A model generated the notes under the pieces. That model saw only the letters and a list, made by a program, of their open reading frames with translations, was not told where the DNA came from and searched no databases. From positions 1 to 45,741 of the forward strand of contig CAKRDZ010000025.1 of the NCBI GenBank assembly GCA_934316845.1: DNA of 45,741 nucleotides. The letters run 5' to 3'. Positions 18,616 to 24,744 of the stretch are shown here, one piece after another. The translations under genes were made by a program, and so were the position numbers. The stretch is from an uncultured Eubacterium sp. (GTDB taxonomy: Bacteria > Bacillota > Clostridia > Lachnospirales > Lachnospiraceae). Each line of letters opens with the position of its first letter. The stretch's first letter is position 1.

Positions 18616-18644
18616 TTGAAAAATAGTTCAATATCGTTTACAAT
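18616..18644 (+). promoter_or_regulatory. Predicted sigma-A promoter of rsmD
   Basis: TTGAAA (18616-18621) and TACAAT (18639-18644) with a 17-base spacer lie in the short gap between recG and rsmD, pointing rightward. Confidence 0.55.
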
Positions 18645-18681
18645 GATGTTGTGATAAAAATATTTGCAAGGGAGAAATAGT

Positions 18682-19245
18682 ATGCGAGTGATTGCAGGGA
18701 CAGCCCGCAGGCTGCCATTGATTGCACCGGAAGGGAAAGATACACGGCCTACGACAGACCGGATTAAAGAGACATTATTTAATATCATTCAGGACGATGT
18801 TCCCGGAGCGATGTTTTTAGATTTATTTAGTGGAAGCGGAGCTATCGGCATTGAGGCATTGAGCCGTGGTGCAAAACAGGCATATTTGGTAGAATTTGGA
18901 AAAGAACCGCTGCGATGCATCAAAGCAAATCTGGCAAAGACACATTTGGAAGACAAGGCGGTCGTTCTGCCGGTAGAAGTGACATATGCAGTATCCAAAC
19001 TGGAAAAACAGGGGACCACATTTGATATCATTTATGCGGATCCTCCTTATCGAAAAGGATTTGAAGAGAAACTGGCACAGTTGATCGGACAGTCGGAACT
19101 TGTAAAAGAAGATACGTTGGTCATTTTTGAATCCGCATTGGAAACACCGATTGATTTTATCGATACCGAGGTGTTTGAGATTGAAAAAGTAAAAGAATAT
19201 AAGACGAATAAGCACATTTTTCTGCGCGTAAAGAAGGAAAGATAG
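18682..19245 (+). CDS. rsmD: 16S rRNA (guanine(966)-N(2))-methyltransferase RsmD
   Basis: A 187-residue SAM-dependent methyltransferase that modifies G966 of 16S rRNA during 30S assembly. It starts MRVIAGTARRLPL, has the SAM loop DLFSGSGAIGIEALSRGA and the amino-methylase catalytic motif DPPY. The ATG at 18682 is preferred over an in-frame TTG at 18664 because GGGAG lies just upstream and the family begins MRVI(A/S)G. In many Clostridia coaD follows rsmD, but here a coiled-coil gene follows after 19 bases. Confidence 0.95.
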   Translation: MRVIAGTARRLPLIAPEGKDTRPTTDRIKETLFNIIQDDVPGAMFLDLFSGSGAIGIEALSRGAKQAYLVEFGKEPLRCIKANLAKTHLEDKAVVLPVEVTYAVSKLEKQGTTFDIIYADPPYRKGFEEKLAQLIGQSELVKEDTLVIFESALETPIDFIDTEVFEIEKVKEYKTNKHIFLRVKKER

Positions 19246-19264
19246 AAAGGATCAGGTAAAATCT

Positions 19265-19870
19265 ATGAACCCATCAAGAATTGAAAAAGCGATTGACGAA
19301 ATATATGAATATGTAGAAAACTGTAAACCGGCAAAACTGGCGCCCAATAAGGTGACAGTTGCGAAAGATGAGTTGTACGATCTTCTCGATGCCCTTCGTA
19401 TGTGTGCGCCGGAGGAAATCCGTACATATCAGAAGATCATCAATAATAAAGATCAGATCTTGGCAAAAGCCAACGCGGAGGCAGAGCAGATCCGCAGTCA
19501 GGTGCAGCAGGAGACAGCACAGCTTTTGAATGAAAGTGATCTGGTACAGAGTGCTTATGCACAGGCAGAGCAGATCATGGCACAGGCACAGAGCCAGGCA
19601 GAGCAGATCTTAAACCAGGCAGTGCAGGAGAGCGATCAGGTGCGTACTTCCGCCCTGTATTACACGAGTGATCTGCTTTCCCAGGCGGGCAGAAATATCG
19701 AGACGTCACTAAAAGAGATGGAAAGTAAGTCTACGATGTTGATCAGCGCGTTGAAACGGGATATCGAAGTCATCAAAGCAAACCGGGATGAATTGATGGC
19801 GCAGGTACAGGGAAAATCAGTGGAGCAGCCAGAGCAGACCCAGGAAGAAAGCGAAGACGGCGCTCAGTAA
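19265..19870 (+). CDS. Coiled-coil protein, ATP synthase b-subunit/DivIVA-like in composition
   Basis: A 201-residue soluble protein with an N-terminal globular part (MNPSRIEKAIDEIYEYVENC) and a long glutamine- and alanine-rich coiled coil containing repeated AEQI(R/M/L)xQA units (about residues 70-125), then a helical segment and an acidic tail. Similar proteins are found next to rsmD in Lachnospiraceae and are often annotated loosely as ATPase- or DivIVA-related; no catalytic motif is visible. It follows rsmD by 19 bases. Its last 54 bases overlap, tail to tail, the end of ylbJ on the other strand. Confidence 0.75.
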   Translation: MNPSRIEKAIDEIYEYVENCKPAKLAPNKVTVAKDELYDLLDALRMCAPEEIRTYQKIINNKDQILAKANAEAEQIRSQVQQETAQLLNESDLVQSAYAQAEQIMAQAQSQAEQILNQAVQESDQVRTSALYYTSDLLSQAGRNIETSLKEMESKSTMLISALKRDIEVIKANRDELMAQVQGKSVEQPEQTQEESEDGAQ

Positions 19871-20692
19871 TTTGGCTATCGTATACCAGAAGATTGACAG
19901 CCCATTCTTTTGAATCACACTATTGGTTTGTGCCAGCGCACACAATCCGCCGAAAGAGGTGATGGCAAGGGAAAGGGCTGTTTTCAGGACGGAATCTGGC
20001 AAAAATTGGCAGATAAGATGATTGCCGGTGGTGATTTCCAAAATGCCGCATAAAAATGCAGTCGGTAAGGTGCCAAAAAAGACCATTTGCTTTAAAAATG
20101 AAGTGAGTACGGAAAATACAAGGATATAAGCGCCAATTTTGATAAGAAGTTCTGCCGAGTGATTTAATTCAAGATCAAACCGGTCAAAGAGAGACAAGGA
20201 GTCAGCGGACTCCTTTTTTGATGCATTAACCGGCAGAGTATGACGGTCTTTGGAACTCCGGCAAAGGACAAGCCGGATGCAGAAACTCCCCAGAAAGGAC
20301 GAAAGTAAGAGCAGAAGATAAAAGAGATAGCGTTCATTTCCAAGGTGAAGAAGAGAACTGCCGACAAAATAGATGACAAACATCGGACTGGCATTGTTGG
20401 TAAAGCCGGAAAAGAAAACGGCATTGCGGTAGGACAAAACACCTTTCTGATACAATTCACCGGAAAGTTTTGCGCCAATCGGATAACCGGACAAAATACC
20501 GGCAAATAGTAGTAAATATTTGGAAAATGAACCGTTTGTATACGTGCGGATCAGGGAGGTGCAGAGACAAAAGGGGAAGAGGGATGGGAGGACGACGGTT
20601 GCCCATAAAAAAAGCCCGTCTTTTGCCCCGCTGCATACCGTATCCGGAAACAGCAGAAGAAAGGCCAGTATAAAAAACAGGAAAAAAAGCAT
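19817..20692 (-). CDS. ylbJ: YlbJ-like sporulation integral membrane protein
   Basis: A 291-residue multi-spanning membrane protein of the nucleoside-recognition (Gate) type, matching the forespore sporulation protein YlbJ. Landmarks are the PSLFPF segment, AGILSGYPIGAKL, GFTNNASPMFV and a closing SFGGLCALAQTNSV. Eight or so hydrophobic segments are visible. The start ATG (20692) is preceded by GGAGGG on the minus strand. It points toward the rsmD operon and overlaps the upstream coiled-coil gene by 54 bases. Its presence suggests an endospore-former or a lineage descended from one. Confidence 0.88.
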   Translation of the reverse strand: MLFFLFFILAFLLLFPDTVCSGAKDGLFLWATVVLPSLFPFCLCTSLIRTYTNGSFSKYLLLFAGILSGYPIGAKLSGELYQKGVLSYRNAVFFSGFTNNASPMFVIYFVGSSLLHLGNERYLFYLLLLLSSFLGSFCIRLVLCRSSKDRHTLPVNASKKESADSLSLFDRFDLELNHSAELLIKIGAYILVFSVLTSFLKQMVFFGTLPTAFLCGILEITTGNHLICQFLPDSVLKTALSLAITSFGGLCALAQTNSVIQKNGLSIFWYTIAKLLSAVFAFFLGLLWLLH

Positions 20693-20779
20693 GGGAGTCC
20701 CTCCGGTACGGTATTGGTATAACGTATGTATAATTCTCTCAAATATACCACATACTAGTAGAAAAAAAGGAGTGGTCAG

Positions 20780-21634
20780 ATGTCTTCATTTGCGATTGTA
20801 ACGGATTCTACAGCAAATTTACCCAAACCGTTTATTGAAAAACAAGGTATTTATGTACTGCCTCTTACGTGGATCGCCGGAGAGAAAGAATACAGCGGGA
20901 GTATCGAAGGGGAGAGGGAAGCGTATGCCCTGTTTTACGAGAAACTGCGGAAAGAAAAACGTATCTCAACTTCAATGAGTAATCAGAGGGCGGCGAAAAA
21001 ACTGGTACAAAAGCTGCTGTCAGAGGGGAACGATATTTTGTATATTGGATTGTCTTCAAAATTGAGCGGCACCTTTCATATGATGGAGAGGGTGCTTACT
21101 TACGAAGCAAAAAAATACCCGGAAAGGAAATGGTATGCAGTTGACAGTTTTGCAATCGGACTGGGCGAGGGAAGTCTGGTATTTGATGCGGTAAAGATCC
21201 GCAGACGCGGCGAGGAAATCGGTGCGGCGTACGCCTGGTGCTGCCAGAGAAGATGGCGGATTCATACACTTTTTACTGTCGATGACCTCGACTTTCTGCG
21301 GCGGAGTGGACGAGCAAATGCAGTTCTTTCCACGGCGGGAAGTGTGTTGAAGATAAAACTGCTTTTTTCGATGCAGGATGGCGGTAAACTGCATCAGGTT
21401 GGAAAAGTGCGGGGGAGAAAAAAGGCACTGCAGGAGCTGGCAGCACATGCTTTGACCGGGCTTACCGAACCACAGACGATCTATATCAGTCACGGGGACT
21501 GCCACGAGGATGCCTGTTATGTGGCAAAACAGATGGAAAAGTCAGAATTTGTAAAAAAGATTATCATGCAGCCACTGGATCCCGTCTCTGCCTGTCATAC
21601 CGGACCGAATTCCATCGGAATATTTTTTGTGTAA
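20780..21634 (+). CDS. DegV family fatty-acid-binding protein (first copy)
   Basis: A 284-residue DegV/FakB-type protein that binds a fatty acid and, in known systems, presents it to a FakA kinase. The hallmark FAIVTDSTANLP opens it, followed by STSMSNQ and a C-terminal SACHTGPNSIGIFF. The middle has the LDFLRRSGR(A) element typical of the family. GGAG lies upstream of the ATG. No fakA is seen in the window. A second, only distantly similar DegV protein is encoded at 23288. Confidence 0.9.
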   Translation: MSSFAIVTDSTANLPKPFIEKQGIYVLPLTWIAGEKEYSGSIEGEREAYALFYEKLRKEKRISTSMSNQRAAKKLVQKLLSEGNDILYIGLSSKLSGTFHMMERVLTYEAKKYPERKWYAVDSFAIGLGEGSLVFDAVKIRRRGEEIGAAYAWCCQRRWRIHTLFTVDDLDFLRRSGRANAVLSTAGSVLKIKLLFSMQDGGKLHQVGKVRGRKKALQELAAHALTGLTEPQTIYISHGDCHEDACYVAKQMEKSEFVKKIIMQPLDPVSACHTGPNSIGIFFV

Positions 21635-21650
21635 AATTGCCTTTTTGCTA

Positions 21651-21679
21651 TTGAAATTTCATATCCACAGTTGTATAAT
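21651..21679 (+). promoter_or_regulatory. Predicted sigma-A promoter of ackA
   Basis: TTGAAA (21651-21656) and a consensus TATAAT (21674-21679) with exactly 17 bases between, about 70 bases before the ackA start. Confidence 0.65.
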
Positions 21680-21697
21680 TAAAAAGTATGATTTTGT

Positions 21698-21713
21698 GTA
21701 ACGATTTCGTTAC
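21698..21713. promoter_or_regulatory. Palindrome in the ackA leader, operator-like
   Basis: GTAACGATTTCGTTAC is a 7+2+7 perfect palindrome placed about 19 bases after the -10 element, where a repressor could block early transcription. The loop of two bases makes an RNA hairpin unlikely. A related half-site pair lies upstream of asnS. Confidence 0.35.
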
Positions 21714-21748
21714 GGATATGAAAATAAAAGCAGAAAGAAGGAAAAATG

Positions 21749-22939
21749 ATGAAAGTTTTAGTGATCAATTGTGGAAGTTCATCTTTGAAATATCAATTGA
21801 TTGATGCACAGACAGAAAAGGCATTGGCAGTAGGTCTTTGTGAGAGAATCGGAATCGACGGACGTTTGAACCATACTCCGGCAGGTGGAGAAAAGGTTGT
21901 TATTAATAAGGATATGCCAGATCACGAAGTAGCTGTTCAGATGGTTCTGGATGAATTGACAGACGAGAAATATGGTGTGATCAGCGATTTGAAAGAAATT
22001 GATGCAATTGGTCATCGTGTTGTACATGGTGGAGAGAAATTCGCTTCTTCTGTAGTGATAAATGATGAAGTTATGGCAGCAATCGAAGAGTGTAACCCAC
22101 TTGCGCCGCTTCACAATCCGGCAAACCTGATCGGAATCCGTGCGTGCCAGGCAATTATGCCGGGTGTGCCAAACGTAGCAGTATTTGATACCGCATTCCA
22201 TCAGACAATGGAACCAACCGCATTTATGTATGGACTTCCATATGAGTGCTATGAAAAATATAAAGTACGCCGTTATGGTTTCCACGGAACAAGCCACAGC
22301 TTTGTATCCAAACGTGCGATCGCACTGGCAGGACTGGATCCTGAAAATTCCAAAGTGATCGTATGCCACCTTGGAAACGGTGCCAGCGTATCCGCTGTAA
22401 AAAATGGTAAATCCGTAGATACAAGTATGGGACTTACTCCACTGGAAGGTCTGGTAATGGGGACACGTAGTGGAGACATTGACCCGGCGATCATCGAATA
22501 CCTTGCTCATGCAATGGGTAAATCTCTGGAAGACGTAATGAAGATTCTGAACAAAGAATCCGGTGTATATGGTCTTTCCGGTGTTTCCAGTGACTTCCGT
22601 GATCTGGAAAAAGCAGCCGATGAGGGAAATAAGAAAGCACAGCTTGCACAGGATGTATTTGGATACCGTGTAGCCAAATACATTGGTGCGTATACCGCTG
22701 CCATGAACGGAGTGGATGCCATCGCATTTACAGCCGGACTTGGCGAAAACAACGGTATCATGCGTGAGTATGTATGTAGTTTCCTTGGATATCTCGGTGT
22801 AGAGATTGATAAAGAAAAGAACGGTGTTCGCGGAGAAGAGACGATTGTTTCTACGCCGGACAGTAAGGTAAAAGTTTTGGTTGTTCCAACAAACGAGGAA
22901 CTTGCAATCGCACGTGAGACCATGGAATTGGTGAAATAA
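21749..22939 (+). CDS. ackA: Acetate kinase
   Basis: A 396-residue enzyme of the acetokinase (ASKHA) fold that makes ATP from acetyl phosphate. It begins MKVLVINCGSSSLKYQL and has HRVVHGGE, the phosphate loop CHLGNGASV, TPLEGLVMGTRSGDIDP and GLGENN, all standard. Two adjacent ATG codons exist. The second (21749) is better spaced from AAGGA and matches the family start. Phosphotransacetylase (pta) is not next door. It would finish the pyruvate-to-acetate route begun by the oxidoreductase at 8527. Confidence 0.97.
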   Translation: MKVLVINCGSSSLKYQLIDAQTEKALAVGLCERIGIDGRLNHTPAGGEKVVINKDMPDHEVAVQMVLDELTDEKYGVISDLKEIDAIGHRVVHGGEKFASSVVINDEVMAAIEECNPLAPLHNPANLIGIRACQAIMPGVPNVAVFDTAFHQTMEPTAFMYGLPYECYEKYKVRRYGFHGTSHSFVSKRAIALAGLDPENSKVIVCHLGNGASVSAVKNGKSVDTSMGLTPLEGLVMGTRSGDIDPAIIEYLAHAMGKSLEDVMKILNKESGVYGLSGVSSDFRDLEKAADEGNKKAQLAQDVFGYRVAKYIGAYTAAMNGVDAIAFTAGLGENNGIMREYVCSFLGYLGVEIDKEKNGVRGEETIVSTPDSKVKVLVVPTNEELAIARETMELVK

Positions 22940-22954
22940 TATTTAAAAAATGTA

Positions 22955-22983
22955 TTGACAAATAACCGCATTGACGGTATAAT
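22955..22983 (+). promoter_or_regulatory. Consensus sigma-A promoter of rpmF
   Basis: TTGACA (22955-22960), 17 bases, TATAAT (22978-22983): a perfect match to the consensus, immediately before the L32 gene. It suggests strong transcription independent of ackA. Confidence 0.8.
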
Positions 22984-23021
22984 GGTAAAAGTGTTTTGAG
23001 TTTTTAAGGAGGTGTAAAGAC

Positions 23022-23204
23022 ATGTCAATCTGTCCTAAGAATAAATCTTCAAAAGCAAGAAGAGACAAACGTAGAGCAAACTGGAAAATGACTGCTCCTA
23101 CTTTAGTTAAATGCAGCAAATGTGGAGAATTGATGGTGCCACATCGTGTATGCAAGAACTGCGGCAGCTACAATAAAAAAGAGATTATTGCAGCAGCTGA
23201 GTAA
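23022..23204 (+). CDS. rpmF: 50S ribosomal protein L32 (zinc-ribbon form)
   Basis: A 60-residue ribosomal protein beginning MSICPKNKSSKARRDKRRANWK. The four-cysteine zinc site is CSKC followed nine residues later by CKNC, so this is the zinc-dependent form. A strong GGAGGTG precedes the ATG. In many Clostridia a DUF177 (YceD) gene sits between ackA and rpmF and plsX follows; both are absent here, the gene being a single unit between its own promoter and terminator. Confidence 0.97.
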   Translation: MSICPKNKSSKARRDKRRANWKMTAPTLVKCSKCGELMVPHRVCKNCGSYNKKEIIAAAE

Positions 23205-23226
23205 TGAACATAGTAGTTTATGGTCA

Positions 23227-23265
23227 GGGCTTATCATCACAAAAGGTTGATAAGCCCTCTTTATT
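23227..23265 (+). terminator. Rho-independent terminator after rpmF
   Basis: GGGCTTATCA (23227-23236) and TGATAAGCCC (23248-23257) form a perfect 10-bp stem with an 11-base loop, followed by TCTTTATTTT. Confidence 0.85.
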
Positions 23266-23287
23266 TTCATGAAGAGGATGTGAATGA

Positions 23288-24163
23288 ATGAGTAAGGTTT
23301 GCATTATTACAGACAGTAATAGCGGGATTACACAAAGTGAAAGTAAAGAACTGGGAATTGTAGTAATTCCGATGCCGTTTTATATCAATGAAGTGCAGCA
23401 TTTTGAAGACATTGATATGACACAGGAACAGTTTTATGAGGCTTTGATGGATGAAAAGACCGAAGTGTCCACGTCCCAGCCGTCTCCGGATACGATTATG
23501 CAAGTGTGGAGAAAAAAACTTGGAGAGTACGAGGAAATCGTGCATATTCCGATGTCAAGTGGAATCAGCAGTTCGTGTTCTACCGCGATGATGTTGGCGC
23601 AGGAAGAAGAATTTGAGGGCAAGGTATTTGTCGTTGATAACCAGCGCATCTCGGTTACGCAGAGAAGAAGCGTACAGCAGGCGAAAGAACTTGCCGAGAG
23701 GGGATACAGTGCAAAAGAAATTCATGATATTTTATTTAGAGACAAGTTTCAGAGCAGTATTTATATTATGGTAAATACGTTGAAATATCTGCGGGAGGGT
23801 GGTCGTCTGACACCGGCTGTCGCAGCGATCGGAACCGTTCTTCGTATCAAACCGGTTCTTCAGATCCAGGGAGAAAAACTGGATTCGTATGCAAAAGTAA
23901 AAACGTTGAAACAGGCAAAGACAACGATGTTGAAGGCAATCCGTTCGGACTTTGAAAAACGGTTTTCCGGTGAACAGATGGAGATTGATATTGCCTATAC
24001 ATACGATAAAGCAGAGGCAGATAAATTTAAAGAAGAAATTCTTCAGGAGTATCCGGATGCCAAAGTGTACATGGATCCCCTGTCATTGAGTGTATCCTGT
24101 CATATCGGACCGGGAGCACTTGCCGTAGCACTTTCTAATGTGCCAAAAGAACTTTGTAAATAA
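23288..24163 (+). CDS. DegV family fatty-acid-binding protein (second copy)
   Basis: A 291-residue DegV/FakB-type protein starting MSKVCIITDSNSGITQSE, with STSQPSP, the LKYLREGGRL element and the closing VSCHIGPGALAVAL typical of the family. It would bind a fatty-acyl chain. GAGG lies 11 bases before the ATG. Its last three bases, TAA, are part of an 8-base sequence (GTAAATAA) that recurs, with one change, beyond the palindromic element directly downstream. The element therefore appears to have inserted exactly at the stop codon. Confidence 0.9.
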   Translation: MSKVCIITDSNSGITQSESKELGIVVIPMPFYINEVQHFEDIDMTQEQFYEALMDEKTEVSTSQPSPDTIMQVWRKKLGEYEEIVHIPMSSGISSSCSTAMMLAQEEEFEGKVFVVDNQRISVTQRRSVQQAKELAERGYSAKEIHDILFRDKFQSSIYIMVNTLKYLREGGRLTPAVAAIGTVLRIKPVLQIQGEKLDSYAKVKTLKQAKTTMLKAIRSDFEKRFSGEQMEIDIAYTYDKAEADKFKEEILQEYPDAKVYMDPLSLSVSCHIGPGALAVALSNVPKELCK

Positions 24164-24277
24164 GTAACTATTCGGGATCCCCCTCCCCATATGAGCATTT
24201 TTAGCCTTGTCAAAGGCGAGAAAGAACACGAAGTGTTCGAAATGCGAATGTGGAGGAGGGGTGTCCTGAATAGTTAC
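24164..24277 (-). mobile_element. Miniature inverted-repeat element, copy A (114 bp), IS66-like ends
   Basis: A 114-bp palindromic element with ends GTAACTATTC (24164) and GAATAGTTAC (to 24277). Flanking 8-mers are GTAAATAA (24156-24163) and GTGAATAA (24278-24285), a 7/8 match that looks like an aged target duplication. Inside are a C-rich/G-rich arm pair (CCCCCTCCCC / GGAGGAGGGG), a hairpin with GAACAC/GTGTTC and a GCCTT/AAGGC hairpin. Read on the minus strand it is almost identical to the first 110 bp of the copy at 42377. It codes for nothing convincing. GTAA ends and 8-bp duplications are characteristic of IS66-family transposition (established knowledge); the assignment is inference. Confidence 0.75.
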
Positions 24278-24293
24278 GTGAATAATAAAAAGA

Positions 24294-24333
24294 AAAAAGG
24301 CAGTTGTCATAAAACTATGATAACTGCCTTTTT
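24294..24333. terminator. Bidirectional terminator between degV copy 2 and the small membrane protein
   Basis: AAAAAAGGCAGTTGTCAT and ATGATAACTGCCTTTTT form a 12-bp G+C/A+T stem with one G-T pair, with A-run and T-run on the two sides, so it can serve transcripts from both directions. Confidence 0.8.
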
Positions 24334-24351
24334 AAAGGTCAAAATGAAATT

Positions 24352-24627
24352 TTACTTATCAGCGGATTTCACATAAACGTCTACATCATCGTCGTCATCG
24401 AAATCGTCGTCAAATTCATCGTAGTCAAAATCACCATCAAAATCATCCAAATAGCGAGGAGTCATATGGCGGTATACTGCATAAGCAATTGCAGCTACGG
24501 AAGCAATTGCTCCGATAATCGCAAGTACCCACAAAATGCAGGATTTTCTTTCTTCCTCGACTTTATTTTTTGAAATAAGCTGACTGATTTTTGCGTTATT
24601 CATAAGATCATCAAATTTTCCACACAT
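24352..24627 (-). CDS. Small single-pass membrane protein with very acidic tail
   Basis: A protein of about 91 residues: a short polar N-terminus (MCGKFDDLMNNAKISQLISKN), one hydrophobic segment (LWVLAIIGAIASVAAIAYAVY), then a tail of alternating D and F/Y (FDDDFDDDDDVDVYV) ending in KSADK. I do not recognise a named family, though proteins of this plan are common in Lachnospiraceae. An in-frame ATG 12 bases upstream (24639) is possible, but AAAGGA is better placed for the start at 24627. It lies alone downstream-facing between pcrA's end and the bidirectional terminator. Confidence 0.75.
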   Translation of the reverse strand: MCGKFDDLMNNAKISQLISKNKVEEERKSCILWVLAIIGAIASVAAIAYAVYRHMTPRYLDDFDGDFDYDEFDDDFDDDDDVDVYVKSADK

Positions 24628-24725
24628 AATCACTACCATCCTTTCCTGAAAAGTTGTGTTTTATATCCTTTTGTATTAGTATAGCATATCCACACAAAAT
24701 ATACTAGTGAATTTTCATTTTTTTT

Positions 24726-24744
24726 GAAACTATTCAGGATCAAT
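24726..24744 (+). repeat. Solo end of the palindromic element at the pcrA stop codon
   Basis: GAAACTATTCAGGATCAAT matches 18 of 19 bases of the right end (reverse strand) of the element at 42377-42569. The pcrA stop codon (complement of CTA, 24730-24732) lies inside it. No second end is found nearby, so it is either a remnant or a coincidence; a 17-base exact match makes chance unlikely. Confidence 0.45.

Noticed and set aside
24191..24376. A 61-codon plus-strand frame across element copy A
   Set aside because: It covers the palindrome and the terminator; the open frame comes from the element sequence and has no homologous protein motif.
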